Assembly: GCA_964370765.1 (NCBI GenBank)
Contig: CAYJKW010000001.1
Span: 34,040-98,039, forward strand
Source: CAYJBH01 sp964370765
GTDB taxonomy: Bacteria; Bacillota; Clostridia; Oscillospirales; Ruminococcaceae
Direction: 5' to 3'
Length of the DNA: 64,000 nucleotides
In this document: piece after piece, positions 42,985-51,574 of the stretch
Numbering within the stretch: position 1 is the stretch's first letter
Layout: each line of letters starts with the position of its first letter
Position numbers and translations under genes: made by a program
Notes under the pieces: generated by a model
What the model saw: only the letters and a program-made list of their open reading frames with translations
Told to the model about the DNA's origin: nothing
The model's database searches: none

Positions 42985-43241
42985 AAATCCCCTAAATATA
43001 ACCGATAAAACACAGGTAAATGGTATTGTTGCAACAAAATGAATAACGTAGCTTAATATATGATGATAGAAACGCTAGCTATATATTTTATTATATCAAA
43101 AAAATTATATTATGGCTACTGCTATTAGAGATAATTTAATAAAACGCAAACTTTACAGGTTAACAAAAGACCAACACTATATATGATGTAGATATAGTGT
43201 TGATGAATTTTCTGTTTGAAAGGTTAAAGCAAGCTTTGCTA
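42985..43241. other. Intergenic region with palindrome and hairpin
   Basis: No gene seen. It holds the 12-base palindrome at 43026-43037 and a hairpin with an 11-bp perfect stem, caacactatat / atatagtgttg, at 43172-43202. The rest is AT-rich. Confidence 0.5.
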
Positions 43242-43270
43242 TTGACTATCATTGGTTTTAGGTATATAAT
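43242..43270 (+). promoter_or_regulatory. Sigma-70 promoter ahead of putative small RNA and tRNA-Arg
   Basis: TTGACT (43242-43247), 17-base spacer, perfect TATAAT (43265-43270). Expected start near 43277. Confidence 0.7.
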
Positions 43271-43276
43271 TAATTG

Positions 43277-43440
43277 CAGTATGCTAGCATAGTTCAACCG
43301 GATAGAGCACTTGTTCACAACTAGCCTGCTCACACAAGATGATGAGGTGGTACAAAGGACTTAAACAAGTGGTTTTAACGGCAGAGTAGGAATGGCAGAA
43401 AACAGACATGACTACTGAACTTTAAAACTAAGCTTTTCAG
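43277..43440 (+). ncRNA. Putative structured RNA with tRNA-like D-arm
   Basis: No open frame. After the promoter the sequence at 43289-43309 (TAGTTCAACCGGATAGAGCA) is an excellent tRNA D-arm, with GTTC/GAGC pairing. It is not followed by a normal anticodon arm or T-arm. Instead CACTTGTT (43308-43315) pairs with AACAAGTG (43364-43371) across 48 bases. CAGTA (43277-43281) can pair with TACTG (43413-43417), and ACTGAA/TTCAGT forms a 3' hairpin near 43414-43442. It may be a decayed tRNA in the same transcript as tRNA-Arg, or a distinct small RNA. Confidence 0.3.
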
Positions 43441-43453
43441 TTAAATTAAATAA

Positions 43454-43528
43454 GCGCTCGTAGTATAACGGATAATATGAAGGCCTCCGACGCCTTAGAT
43501 TGGGGTTCGATTCCCCACGAGCGTACCA
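43454..43528 (+). tRNA. tRNA-Arg (anticodon CCG)
   Basis: Acceptor stem GCGCTCG / CGAGCGT (with one G-T pair), D-arm GTAT/ATAT, anticodon stem AAGGC/GCCTT with loop CTCCGAC giving anticodon CCG (reads CGG), T-arm TGGGG/CCCCA with loop TTCGATT, discriminator A and encoded CCA (43526-43528). Confidence 0.95.
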
Positions 43529-43585
43529 AGTAGTGTGATCAAAAAGGATGTTATTCTAACAAAACTCAGTGATCATGCGGATTTA

Positions 43586-43620
43586 AGAGGATAAATCGTC
43601 AAGATTTACCCTCTTTTTTT
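43586..43620 (+). terminator. Terminator of the tRNA-Arg transcript
   Basis: agaggataaatc and gatttaccctct pair (one mismatch) around gtcaa, followed by seven T. Confidence 0.85.
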
Positions 43621-43731
43621 ACGTCAATTCAGGGGATGTTATTGCCATTTTCTAACCACCGACCGGGAACGAACGCACCAAAATATAAAAATTAATAAAT
43701 TGTACCCGTAAGACCGAGAGTTTCGACTTAA

Positions 43732-44234
43732 ACATTTGAAATTGAAAGTCCGGTAGGTGAAGATGATATCTTAGAGAGTAAAGATGTATCGGTACCAAAT
43801 GGTGGAACACTGACAAAACCAGATGATGGTACATTCACTTTGGTTTCGGAAGGGTATGTAATTGTTGGATGGTATGATAAGGATGACAAAACAAAGGAAA
43901 AAGTTGATCCCGAAAGCGATTTTAATGGATTGGTAACCAAAATAGATAGATGCGGCTACCGTCTCACATGATGAAAAGAGCCTTTACCGGCATCAGATGA
44001 TTCTGAGGCAGAGTCCGAGCAAGAAACATCAACCGAAGCGACTATAGATGATAATTAAATCCCTCAAGTAGCACCTGAGGTTGAGACAACAAACCTAGAG
44101 ATTTCTCAAGTTCCAACAGCAGCACCATAAAACGAGCAAAACTATTTATGGCTATGGGTAGTTGTTTTATTGGCAGTTGGACAGTAGTTACACTAAGAAA
44201 GAAAAAAGCCGCAGCTGCTAAACAAGACGAATAG
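43732..44234 (+). pseudogene. Decayed cell-surface protein gene (InlB-type repeat, acidic stalk, membrane anchor)
   Basis: No intact frame. The first part (43732-43970) translates to about 75 residues like an InlB/Listeria-Bacteroides repeat (VPNGGTLTKPDDG..., EGYVIVGWYDKDD). It ends in a stop. In a shifted frame follow an acidic Ser/Thr/Glu stalk (PASDDSEAESEQETSTE) with two stops, a hydrophobic stretch WLWVVVLLAVG and, after another shift, a basic tail RKKKAAAAKQDE ending at 44234. This is the layout of a C-terminally anchored surface protein. The 5' end is missing. Several independent stops and shifts show it is dead. Confidence 0.75.
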
Positions 44235-44324
44235 TTATCTTTAAAAACAGCTGATAAACACTCAGCAACACAAAAGTATATGTTTGCCTTTAATAAAAAT
44301 TCATCGGCAAACCGGTAGCAATAT

Positions 44325-44372
44325 AAAACGCCTATAAGGCGCGGATAGTAACCGCATCTTATAGGCGTTTTT
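44325..44372. terminator. Strong hairpin terminator between pseudogene and LacI-type gene
   Basis: aaaacgcctataag pairs with cttataggcgtttt (14 bp), with gcgg/ccgc inside. A/T runs on both sides allow use on both strands. Confidence 0.85.
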
Positions 44373-44496
44373 GCACGTTACCGCCACAATATATTTAAAC
44401 ACAATCATCGGCCTGATTTTTGTGTGTAGTATTTGCATAAACCCTAAGGTTAAGCCGTTCGATCCAAGATGAGTGGCATTGCACAATCTGTATGCT

Positions 44497-45549
44497 CTAT
44501 GCTTGTGTTGTTTCTCTAACCATTAGTTGACATGGTACCTGTAGCGAAACATGGTTTTTTCGGTTCGTTAATATTTTATCGGTTATGGTGTTTATTGCAA
44601 GCTGGCTTAGGCTTTCGGTGAAGATGTGTACCGTTGTTAGGCTAGGATGTATAAACTCAGCAACAGAGATATTATCGATAGAGGCAACCTTAATCTGCCC
44701 TGGCACCATAATATTATTATCATGCAAAGCTCTTAATGCGCCTATTGCAACAGCATCAGATTCACAGAAGACAGCATCGGGTAGTTCGCCCGGCTTATTT
44801 TGAATTATGTTTATCATTGCAGAGTATCCGGTTTCACAGTTAAAGGATGAATCGTGAATATAATCCTCAATAACCTCATGCCCATAATAGGATAGTGCGT
44901 CTATAAATGCATAGTATCGTACATATCTATTGATTAAATCTACATCGTCCTCCGGCAACTTGCCAATATAGCCTATCTTATTGCAACCAAGGTTATCAAA
45001 ATGTTCAATAATTAGGTCTACACACTCGACAGCATCACAGATAACCTCATCAATATCACAGTTTAGGGAGTTAACCCCTACATATAAAAGATTATTGTTT
45101 ACAGAGCGTATAGTTGCAAGGATTTCCTCTGTTAGTTGCCCCATGATTATTATGCCTGAAACCGGTGTATTCTTTATTTTATTAAACATCTTTTTTTCGT
45201 TACCGGATGTTATAACTATAGAAAATTTTAACGAAAATCCCTCGGCAAGTATGTGGTTTTGAAGGCGTGTTAACATGTCTCCATATATCTGATTGGCAAA
45301 CGTTTCACCGCCACAGGATAACACTATGCCTATCGTCCTGGTTTTTGTGCTTATCGCCTGGTCGGTAGTGCCTATAAGTTCACGTGCCGTTTGGTTTGCT
45401 ACATAACCTAACTCCTGTGCAACTTTTAATATGGTAGAACATGTTTGCATACTGGGCTTTTTTCCACCATCCACATCATTTAACGCCCTCGAAACTGTGG
45501 AGATAGAATAGCCGGTTATTTTTGCAATATCTTTTAGTGTTACTGTCAT
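44497..45549 (-). CDS. LacI family transcriptional regulator
   Basis: 350 residues from the ATG at 45549 (GAGGA upstream); the frame extends 15 codons back but without a ribosome site. The helix-turn-helix (TLKDIAKITGYSISTVSRALN, 4-24) is followed by the hinge and a periplasmic-binding-protein-like sensor domain (RTIGIVLSCGGETFANQ...; ASIDNISVAEFIHPSLTTV). It is divergent from the transporter/sulfatase operon starting at 45988, which makes it that operon's probable regulator. A perfect LacI-like palindrome lies between them. Confidence 0.93.
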   Translation of the reverse strand: MTVTLKDIAKITGYSISTVSRALNDVDGGKKPSMQTCSTILKVAQELGYVANQTARELIGTTDQAISTKTRTIGIVLSCGGETFANQIYGDMLTRLQNHILAEGFSLKFSIVITSGNEKKMFNKIKNTPVSGIIIMGQLTEEILATIRSVNNNLLYVGVNSLNCDIDEVICDAVECVDLIIEHFDNLGCNKIGYIGKLPEDDVDLINRYVRYYAFIDALSYYGHEVIEDYIHDSSFNCETGYSAMINIIQNKPGELPDAVFCESDAVAIGALRALHDNNIMVPGQIKVASIDNISVAEFIHPSLTTVHIFTESLSQLAINTITDKILTNRKNHVSLQVPCQLMVRETTQA

Positions 45550-45639
45550 TATAGTTCCTCGTAAGGGGGGGCCTTCACATAAATTTAAGAGCAATAAATT
45601 TGTGTTTTAACAAAAATTTTTAATAAAACATTACGGACA

Positions 45640-45668
45640 ATTATACCTTTTTTTAATAAAAAAATCAA
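45640..45668 (-). promoter_or_regulatory. Promoter for the LacI-type regulator
   Basis: Minus strand TTGATT (45668-45663), 17-base spacer, TATAAT (45645-45640). Confidence 0.6.
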
Positions 45669-45780
45669 TAAATTATATAATAAAAAAAGTTGTTTTGCAT
45701 GTGAGGTTTTTTATTGCCTGTAATTTCAGTGCATAAGCATGTATGCAACTTGCACAAATAAATTGTTGTTCGCAAGATTT

Positions 45781-45794
45781 TCCAAACGTTTGGA
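45781..45794. promoter_or_regulatory. Perfect 14-base palindrome, candidate LacI-family operator
   Basis: TCCAAACGTTTGGA with a central CG, as in most LacI-family operators (known). Flanked by CTTGC...GCAAG at about 45749-45776. A further inverted repeat TGCATA/TATGCA is at 45730-45747. It lies between the LacI gene and the operon it probably controls. Confidence 0.6.
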
Positions 45795-45825
45795 GTTGGC
45801 GAAATGGAGAAAAACACAAAAATTA

Positions 45826-45854
45826 TTGCATTGCACTAACTAAACATATACAAT
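45826..45854 (+). promoter_or_regulatory. Candidate promoter for the tripartite transporter operon
   Basis: TTGCAT (45826-45831), 17-base spacer, TACAAT (45849-45854). It would give a 5' leader of about 125 bases. The remainder of the region 45855-45987 holds no other feature I can support. Confidence 0.5.
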
Positions 45855-45987
45855 ATCAATATATCAAGCGGCAGAATTTTAACATTAACATGGTTAAGTT
45901 TTGCATCACAGTTAGATCAACGGGTAGTGTAGAATATGCTTAATTAATTTTGTATACAGTACCCCAAATTACAATTAGGAGGATTTT

Positions 45988-47061
45988 ATGAAAAGGTTAT
46001 TAGCAACAGTTTTAAGTTTAACTATGGCTCTTGCAATGCTGGCAGGATGCGCCCCACAGGAGGAAACTGCAACCCCCGAAACTGATACTCCGGCCGACAC
46101 AGAGCAGACATCTTCTACCGATTCCGATACAGCTACAGAGGATGGACTAGTACCGCAACCGGAAGGTTATCCCGATGGTATAATCGAGTGGGTAGTTCCC
46201 GCAGCGGCCGGTTCAATCCTTGATATATTTACAAGAAAGGTAATTGAGAATATTGACCTTGGCGGTGATATCGCCGTAATTAATATCGATGGTGGTTCAC
46301 AGACTATCGGTACAACAGATTACCTTAGCAGAGAGGCCGATGGTATGTCTATCATGACATCCGGTGCTGCTGGTTTGATAACACAGCCGATATCCAACGG
46401 TGATACTTTGGTGTATACTGTAGATGACTTTATCTACCCTGGACTAATACAGCCCTACGAGCAAAACTGTATCAGCGTAAGAGCCGAGTCCGAACTTAAC
46501 ACCGCCCAAGATTGGGTGGATTTAGTAACAGGTGATGAGCGTGTTACCTATACTGCAACCAACCCCTTAAACTTCGGACATGTAGCTGCAATAGCTACCC
46601 TAGCAGAAATTGATACAGGTGACGTTGTCTTTGTTCCCTACTCCGGTTCTGCCGAGGCTAACAAGGCGCTACTAGCAGGTGAGGTTGATTTCCTATGTGG
46701 CACTATCTCTGATGCTGTTGCGAACGAGCAGACAAAAATTTTAGCAATTGTAGGTGCAGATGAGGTTGAGACACTACCCGGTGTTGAGCCTTTAACAAAT
46801 TATGGTGTGGATGAAGAATTGTTATCATCATTAAATGCTAGCATTTGGTTAACGTTACACAAAGACACTCCAGAAGATGTAGCTGCATGGATTAAACAGC
46901 AGTTTGAAATTGCAGTTCGTACCACCGACTACACTGAATTTTTGGCAAGTAGAAACCTTAACGCATTTGGCGAAGTAAAATCCACCGAAGAAATAAAAAC
47001 CGACCTTGATAACCTAATAGCAATATTTACCGAAGTTATAAACGATAATGAACAACAGTAG
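45988..47061 (+). CDS. tctC: Tripartite tricarboxylate transporter solute-binding lipoprotein (TctC family)
   Basis: 357 residues. Lipoprotein signal with lipobox LAGC (C21), then a Thr/Ser/Glu-rich linker (about 22-55) and a Bug/TctC fold (WVVPAAAGSILDIFTRK; INIDGGSQTIGTTDYLS; FVPYSGSAEANKALLAGEVDF). These proteins bind carboxylates outside the membrane and pass them to TctAB (known). Strong AGGAGG ribosome site. First gene of the island. The ligand is unknown; context points to a sugar acid. Confidence 0.92.
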   Translation: MKRLLATVLSLTMALAMLAGCAPQEETATPETDTPADTEQTSSTDSDTATEDGLVPQPEGYPDGIIEWVVPAAAGSILDIFTRKVIENIDLGGDIAVINIDGGSQTIGTTDYLSREADGMSIMTSGAAGLITQPISNGDTLVYTVDDFIYPGLIQPYEQNCISVRAESELNTAQDWVDLVTGDERVTYTATNPLNFGHVAAIATLAEIDTGDVVFVPYSGSAEANKALLAGEVDFLCGTISDAVANEQTKILAIVGADEVETLPGVEPLTNYGVDEELLSSLNASIWLTLHKDTPEDVAAWIKQQFEIAVRTTDYTEFLASRNLNAFGEVKSTEEIKTDLDNLIAIFTEVINDNEQQ

Positions 47062-47072
47062 GAGAGATTAAG

Positions 47073-48473
47073 ATGAAAAAACCCAATGTACTGTTGATCT
47101 ATCCGGACGAAATGAGGTACGATTCTACATCGTTTGCAGGAAATAAGCTTTGCAAAACGCCAAATATAGATGCACTTATGGCCGAATCCACCTGTTTTGA
47201 GAGTGCCTACACCTCCTTTCCTCTATGCTGCCCTTTTAGAAGCTCTTTAATGACAGGCAAATATGCACATAATACGGGTGTTTATTATAACCACTACCCG
47301 ATACGCCTTGACCAGGACTTTCTGCCGCAGATGATGAAAAGAAACGGATATTATACCGGATGGATCGGGAAATGGCATCTAGCAGGTGGTGATAAATACT
47401 CACACGTTCCAAAGGAATACCAGTTGGGTTTTGATGAGTTCGTAGGATTTACAAGGGGCCACCAATATCTAAACAGCGTGTACTATAGGGGGGACGATAA
47501 GACAGCCTACAAATCAAAAAAATATTCGTACGAGCCGGAATACCAGACCGAGCAGCTTTTGGATTTTATCGATAGCTCGCTTGAGAAGGAGAAGCCGTTC
47601 CTCGGTATGATCTGCTATGGCCTCCCCCACCACCCTGTACATCTTCAACCGGAGCATTATAAAAACATGTACTCCCCCGATGATGTAGAGCTTCCGGATA
47701 GTGTGCCGGACTGGCTAAAGGATACATCCAAAGAATACCGTGCAATGTACTACGGGATGGTTAGTGCGGTAGATGACCAGATGAAAAGGATTATCGATTA
47801 TCTAAAGGAAAAAGATTTGTACGATAATACGGTTTTAATTCTGGTGAGTGACCACGGCGATATGTGTGATGAGTTTGGTATCGAGGATAAGGTAGTATGC
47901 CACGAAGCCTCCTGCCATGTTCCGTTCGTTATACATTATCCCGAACTGCAACCAAAAGGAAATATTGTAAACCAGATAGTAGATCCTACAATATCTATCG
48001 TTCCTACTATCTTAGATCTATGCGGAATAGAGGTGCCCTCGTATATGCCGGGCAAAAGCCTAAAAAATGCAATGGTAAACGGCAGTGATGATAGTTTAGA
48101 TAGCTATTCCTACTACCAGGTGATTAAGGTTCCGGAAAGAGTATGTGAGGTATTTGATCCACAGGATGCAAGGCTTTTCCCCGAAAGAGGTTTTAGAACC
48201 AAAGATTTCCTTTATGTCGAAAAATGTGGCGTACCCTTTAAATGTTATGATCTGCAGAAAGACCCGAACGAGTACTACAATGTAGTAGATAACTTTAAAT
48301 ATCTTGGAAAGATAAGGGAGTTTAGTGCGCAGCTAAAAACGATTATGAAAGAGGTAAAGGACGATTGGGATATTACCCTGTATGATTTCCCGAACAGAGA
48401 TAACTACCAAAGCCATGGTAAGGCTCCAGCAAGTGTTCAGGACCTTTATGCTAACGCTGTTTACGAAGAATAG
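47073..48473 (+). CDS. Sulfatase (Cys-type, cytoplasmic)
   Basis: 466 residues of the alkaline-phosphatase-like sulfatase fold. Metal-binding start PNVLLIYPDEMRYD, formylglycine motif C-C-P-F-R-S-S-L-M-T-G (C-x-P-x-R) at about 51-61, GKWHLAG, and DHGDMCDEFG. No signal peptide, so it acts in the cytoplasm on an imported substrate. The Cys-type motif needs an anaerobic radical-SAM maturase (known), which is not in this window. Its position between the binding protein and permease genes ties it to the transported compound. A phosphonate/phosphate ester hydrolase of the same fold is the alternative. Confidence 0.85.
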   Translation: MKKPNVLLIYPDEMRYDSTSFAGNKLCKTPNIDALMAESTCFESAYTSFPLCCPFRSSLMTGKYAHNTGVYYNHYPIRLDQDFLPQMMKRNGYYTGWIGKWHLAGGDKYSHVPKEYQLGFDEFVGFTRGHQYLNSVYYRGDDKTAYKSKKYSYEPEYQTEQLLDFIDSSLEKEKPFLGMICYGLPHHPVHLQPEHYKNMYSPDDVELPDSVPDWLKDTSKEYRAMYYGMVSAVDDQMKRIIDYLKEKDLYDNTVLILVSDHGDMCDEFGIEDKVVCHEASCHVPFVIHYPELQPKGNIVNQIVDPTISIVPTILDLCGIEVPSYMPGKSLKNAMVNGSDDSLDSYSYYQVIKVPERVCEVFDPQDARLFPERGFRTKDFLYVEKCGVPFKCYDLQKDPNEYYNVVDNFKYLGKIREFSAQLKTIMKEVKDDWDITLYDFPNRDNYQSHGKAPASVQDLYANAVYEE

Positions 48474-48491
48474 TGCGAGGTTATTGTTTAT

Positions 48492-48983
48492 ATGAAAGAA
48501 AGAGGAAGAAACACAATATTTGACATTGTATTGGGTGCGGCTGTAGCTTTATTTGCTACAGCGCTGTACCTATGGATTATACCAAACCAGATTGAACTTA
48601 GAACCTCCTGGAGTGATGATGTAATTGTAGATAGCAGAACATTCCCCTACATTATTGCTATATGCTTGTTTGTGGTTGGGGTTTACATAGCTATAAAGGG
48701 CATAGTTACACACATTAAGATGAGAGAAATGATACAAGCACAGGCTACCGAAAAACAGGGCAAAACCTACAGGGATTATATATCACTGATAGTATTTGTA
48801 GCGATATTACTTTATGTATTGGCATTCCAGTTCTTTGGCTTTTTAATAGCCACAGTTATATTTATTCCGCTTTGTATGTTTATACTTCAGACAAAAAAGA
48901 TTAGCTATTACATAGTTACCTACGTTTTTGTTTTTGCAGTGGCAATGTTATTCCACTTTTTTCTCAACGTTAGAATTTTTTAG
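48492..48983 (+). CDS. tctB: Tripartite tricarboxylate transporter small permease (TctB)
   Basis: 163 residues with four hydrophobic helices (about 12-32, 53-70, 98-118, 122-160). Matches TctB: short, poorly conserved, immediately before TctA. Ends 15 bases before tctA. Confidence 0.85.
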   Translation: MKERGRNTIFDIVLGAAVALFATALYLWIIPNQIELRTSWSDDVIVDSRTFPYIIAICLFVVGVYIAIKGIVTHIKMREMIQAQATEKQGKTYRDYISLIVFVAILLYVLAFQFFGFLIATVIFIPLCMFILQTKKISYYIVTYVFVFAVAMLFHFFLNVRIF

Positions 48984-48998
48984 GAAAGGAGGTAGAGT

Positions 48999-50495
48999 AT
49001 GGAAAGCGTAATTTTTGATCTTTTAACTATTGCTAATATAGCATTTATGTTTATCGGTGTAGCCGCCGGTATAATAATTGGTGCAATACCGGGACTAAAC
49101 ACTGTTTTTGCAATAACCATTATTTTACCCCTTACCTTCTCGATGGATCCTGCTTCAGGCACACTTCTTCTTTTAGGTGCATATTGTGGCTCGGTTTATG
49201 GTGGTAGCATTACCGCAATACTTTTAAATACCCCAGGAACTGCCGGCAACGCCGCTACTGTAGCAGACGGCCATGCACTTGCTAAGCAGGGAAAGGCCGG
49301 TGATGCACTTAAGATATCCCTAATAGTATCTGTAATCGGTGGCCTTGTAAGTGCGATTGTATTATTGCTTTTTGCACCGGTTGTTGCAGAGATATCTTTA
49401 CAGTTTGGCCCGCCTGAGATATTCTCGCTATGTGTGTTCGGGCTTATGGCTGTAATAGGTGTTTCGGATGGGCAGGTAGCAAAAGGAATTTTAATGGCAT
49501 TAGTAGGCCTACTTATATCTACCGTTGGTATAGATGCAACCGAGGGTGTCCCTCGTTTTATCTTCGGGCAGACCCAGCTATTAGGCGGCCTTAACTCAAC
49601 AATCATCATGCTTGGCCTATATGCAATAAGTGAGATGATGGTGCAGAGTAAGATTTGTATCTCTAAGGTAAACGAATGGAAGGATATGATCCAGTACAAC
49701 AAGGCTACTATAAAGATTATAGAGATTTTAAAGTACTGGAAGATAATGCTAAAATCCACCATTATCGGTATAGTTATAGGAATTATTCCCGGCACCGGTG
49801 GTGGTATAGCATCATGGCTTGCATACAATGAATCTAAACGTGCCTCAAAAACACCGGAAGAATTTGGCAAAGGCTCTATCGAGGGAGTAGTAGCGGCAGA
49901 ATGTGCTAACAACTCTGTAACTGGCGCAACATTGATCCCCCTACTTGCTTTGGGTATACCCGGTGATGTAGGTGTTGCTGTACTACTCGGCGCCCTTACA
50001 ATGCAAAATATTATACCGGGTCCGGATCTGTTCACAAGCGGCAACTCCTGGGTTTATGTGATAATGGGCGGCATGATAGCCATTAACCTTATAATGTGGT
50101 TTCAAGGTCAGGTGTTTGTCAATGTACTTACCAAGATAGTAAAAATTCCAAAGCATATCTTAGTACCGGCCGTTGTTGTTATGTGTGTGCTTGGCGGATA
50201 TGCTACCTCCACCCGCCATTTTGATGTGCTTATTCTTATAATCTTCGGGCTGGTTGGATACTTTTTAAAGACTAATAGTTTTCCGATGGCTCCACTTGTC
50301 ATTGGTATGATTTTGGGTAAACTCATGGAAAGTAATCTTCGCCGTTCACTTATTTTATCGGATGGCACCCCGGCTATATTTTTCAACAGACCAATTAGTG
50401 CAGTTATTCTGGTATTAGCGCTGCTTTCATTACTATACCCGATTATTGCAAAGTTAATAAAGAAGATTAAGGAAGATAAATCGGCGAAAGTTTAA
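48999..50495 (+). CDS. tctA: Tripartite tricarboxylate transporter large permease (TctA)
   Basis: 498 residues, about 12 helices. Family signatures: GAIPGLNTVFAITIILP (about 28-44), YGGSITAILLNTPGT (67-81), IPGTGGGIASWLAY, and NNSVTGATLIPLLALGIPG. Ribosome site AAAGGAGG. Forms the channel part of the sodium- or proton-driven TTT system with TctB and TctC. Confidence 0.95.
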   Translation: MESVIFDLLTIANIAFMFIGVAAGIIIGAIPGLNTVFAITIILPLTFSMDPASGTLLLLGAYCGSVYGGSITAILLNTPGTAGNAATVADGHALAKQGKAGDALKISLIVSVIGGLVSAIVLLLFAPVVAEISLQFGPPEIFSLCVFGLMAVIGVSDGQVAKGILMALVGLLISTVGIDATEGVPRFIFGQTQLLGGLNSTIIMLGLYAISEMMVQSKICISKVNEWKDMIQYNKATIKIIEILKYWKIMLKSTIIGIVIGIIPGTGGGIASWLAYNESKRASKTPEEFGKGSIEGVVAAECANNSVTGATLIPLLALGIPGDVGVAVLLGALTMQNIIPGPDLFTSGNSWVYVIMGGMIAINLIMWFQGQVFVNVLTKIVKIPKHILVPAVVVMCVLGGYATSTRHFDVLILIIFGLVGYFLKTNSFPMAPLVIGMILGKLMESNLRRSLILSDGTPAIFFNRPISAVILVLALLSLLYPIIAKLIKKIKEDKSAKV

Positions 50496-50536
50496 CAAAA
50501 TATAGTAAATGTTTATTTAAATGAAAGGGAAGTATT

Positions 50537-51493
50537 ATGGCATATTTAGTAACCGGAGGAACAGGTTTTATCGGCTCCCATATCTGTCGAGATTTAGTGC
50601 GCGAAGGGCATAAGGTTATTTCACTAGATATAATTTTAGATTACACTATTCTTAATGAAATAATGACACCAGAAGAGATCTCATCAATTTCATTCGAGCT
50701 GGGTGACACCAACGACTTCTTACAGCTTGCTTTATTAATTAAAAAGTATGACATCAAAAAGATAATTCATCTTGCCTCACCACTACATCCATTTTCGGAC
50801 CAAAATCCAGCCATAGCATCACAGACAATAATTATGGGCACTGTAAATGTTTTTGAAGCCGCAAGAATATTTGATCTAGAGAAAATTGTTTGGGCAAGCA
50901 CTGTAGGTATATTTGGAAACGCCGAGGGGCTGATTGCCAACGATCAACCTCACGATGCAAACAATATATATACAAAAGGCAAATCTCATTGCGAGTTTCT
51001 TGCTGAAAGATATACAAATAACTTTGGTGTAGACCAAATCGGACTTCGCCCAACGGTCGTATACGGACCTGGAAGAAAACGTGGGTTCTCATCATATGTT
51101 CAAAAATTACTTGTAGAACCGGCTTATGGTAAACCTACCGTAGTACCCTGTGGGGATGCAGTTATAGATTGGCAGTATGTTGATGATATAGCAGCATTGT
51201 TTGTAAAGTGTGCTAATGTAGGACGTACAAAATCGATGTTTTATAACACAAAGGGCGATGTTAGAGGTGTTAAAGAGGCGAGGGATTATGTATTGACCTT
51301 GCTACCTGAAGCCGATATAACCCTTGAGCCGGGTGGAATGGGTATTGTTGCATCTATGGAATATGATGATTCGGTTTTAAGAGAGGAAATTGGCTTTGTA
51401 CCACAGTTTAGCATGGAAAAGGGAATACTTGCTACACTTAACTATTATCGTAAAGCGGCAGGTTTGCCAGCACTAGTAGATAATAATCTATAG
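50537..51493 (+). CDS. NAD-dependent epimerase/dehydratase (extended SDR)
   Basis: 318 residues. Rossmann motif VTGGTGFIGSHI (4-15), extended-SDR catalytic Y-x3-K in YTKGK (about 137-141), and RPTVVYGPG. Members act on nucleotide sugars or free sugar acids and alcohols. In this cluster a dehydrogenase or epimerase step on the imported acid is plausible (inference). Follows tctA after 41 bases and is separated from the aldolase gene by a hairpin. Confidence 0.88.
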   Translation: MAYLVTGGTGFIGSHICRDLVREGHKVISLDIILDYTILNEIMTPEEISSISFELGDTNDFLQLALLIKKYDIKKIIHLASPLHPFSDQNPAIASQTIIMGTVNVFEAARIFDLEKIVWASTVGIFGNAEGLIANDQPHDANNIYTKGKSHCEFLAERYTNNFGVDQIGLRPTVVYGPGRKRGFSSYVQKLLVEPAYGKPTVVPCGDAVIDWQYVDDIAALFVKCANVGRTKSMFYNTKGDVRGVKEARDYVLTLLPEADITLEPGGMGIVASMEYDDSVLREEIGFVPQFSMEKGILATLNYYRKAAGLPALVDNNL

Positions 51494-51506
51494 TATTTAG
51501 AATTTA

Positions 51507-51544
51507 AGCCGGTTATATAGGCTTTAGCGTCTTTATAATCGGCT
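51507..51544 (+). terminator. Hairpin between epimerase and aldolase genes
   Basis: agccggttata and tataatcggct pair (one G-T), followed by atatttatt. It may partly terminate the upstream mRNA or protect it from decay. Confidence 0.45.
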
Positions 51545-51574
51545 ATATTTATTATTAAAAAAGGAGAGTTACAT

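Noticed and set aside
43289..43371. A complete second tRNA gene
   Set aside because: A good D-arm is present, but no 7-bp acceptor pairing, anticodon arm or T-arm could be found.
43652..43940. Two reverse-strand open frames in the tRNA-downstream region
   Set aside because: They are antisense to the decayed surface-protein gene, whose forward translation gives a recognisable InlB-type repeat.
45743..45943. 66-residue open frame before the TctC gene
   Set aside because: It overlaps the promoter and operator region, lacks a ribosome site and reads like AT-rich spacer.
49196..50044. 282-residue reverse open frame antisense to tctA
   Set aside because: The forward TctA has all family signatures and a good ribosome site; the antisense frame shows no domain.
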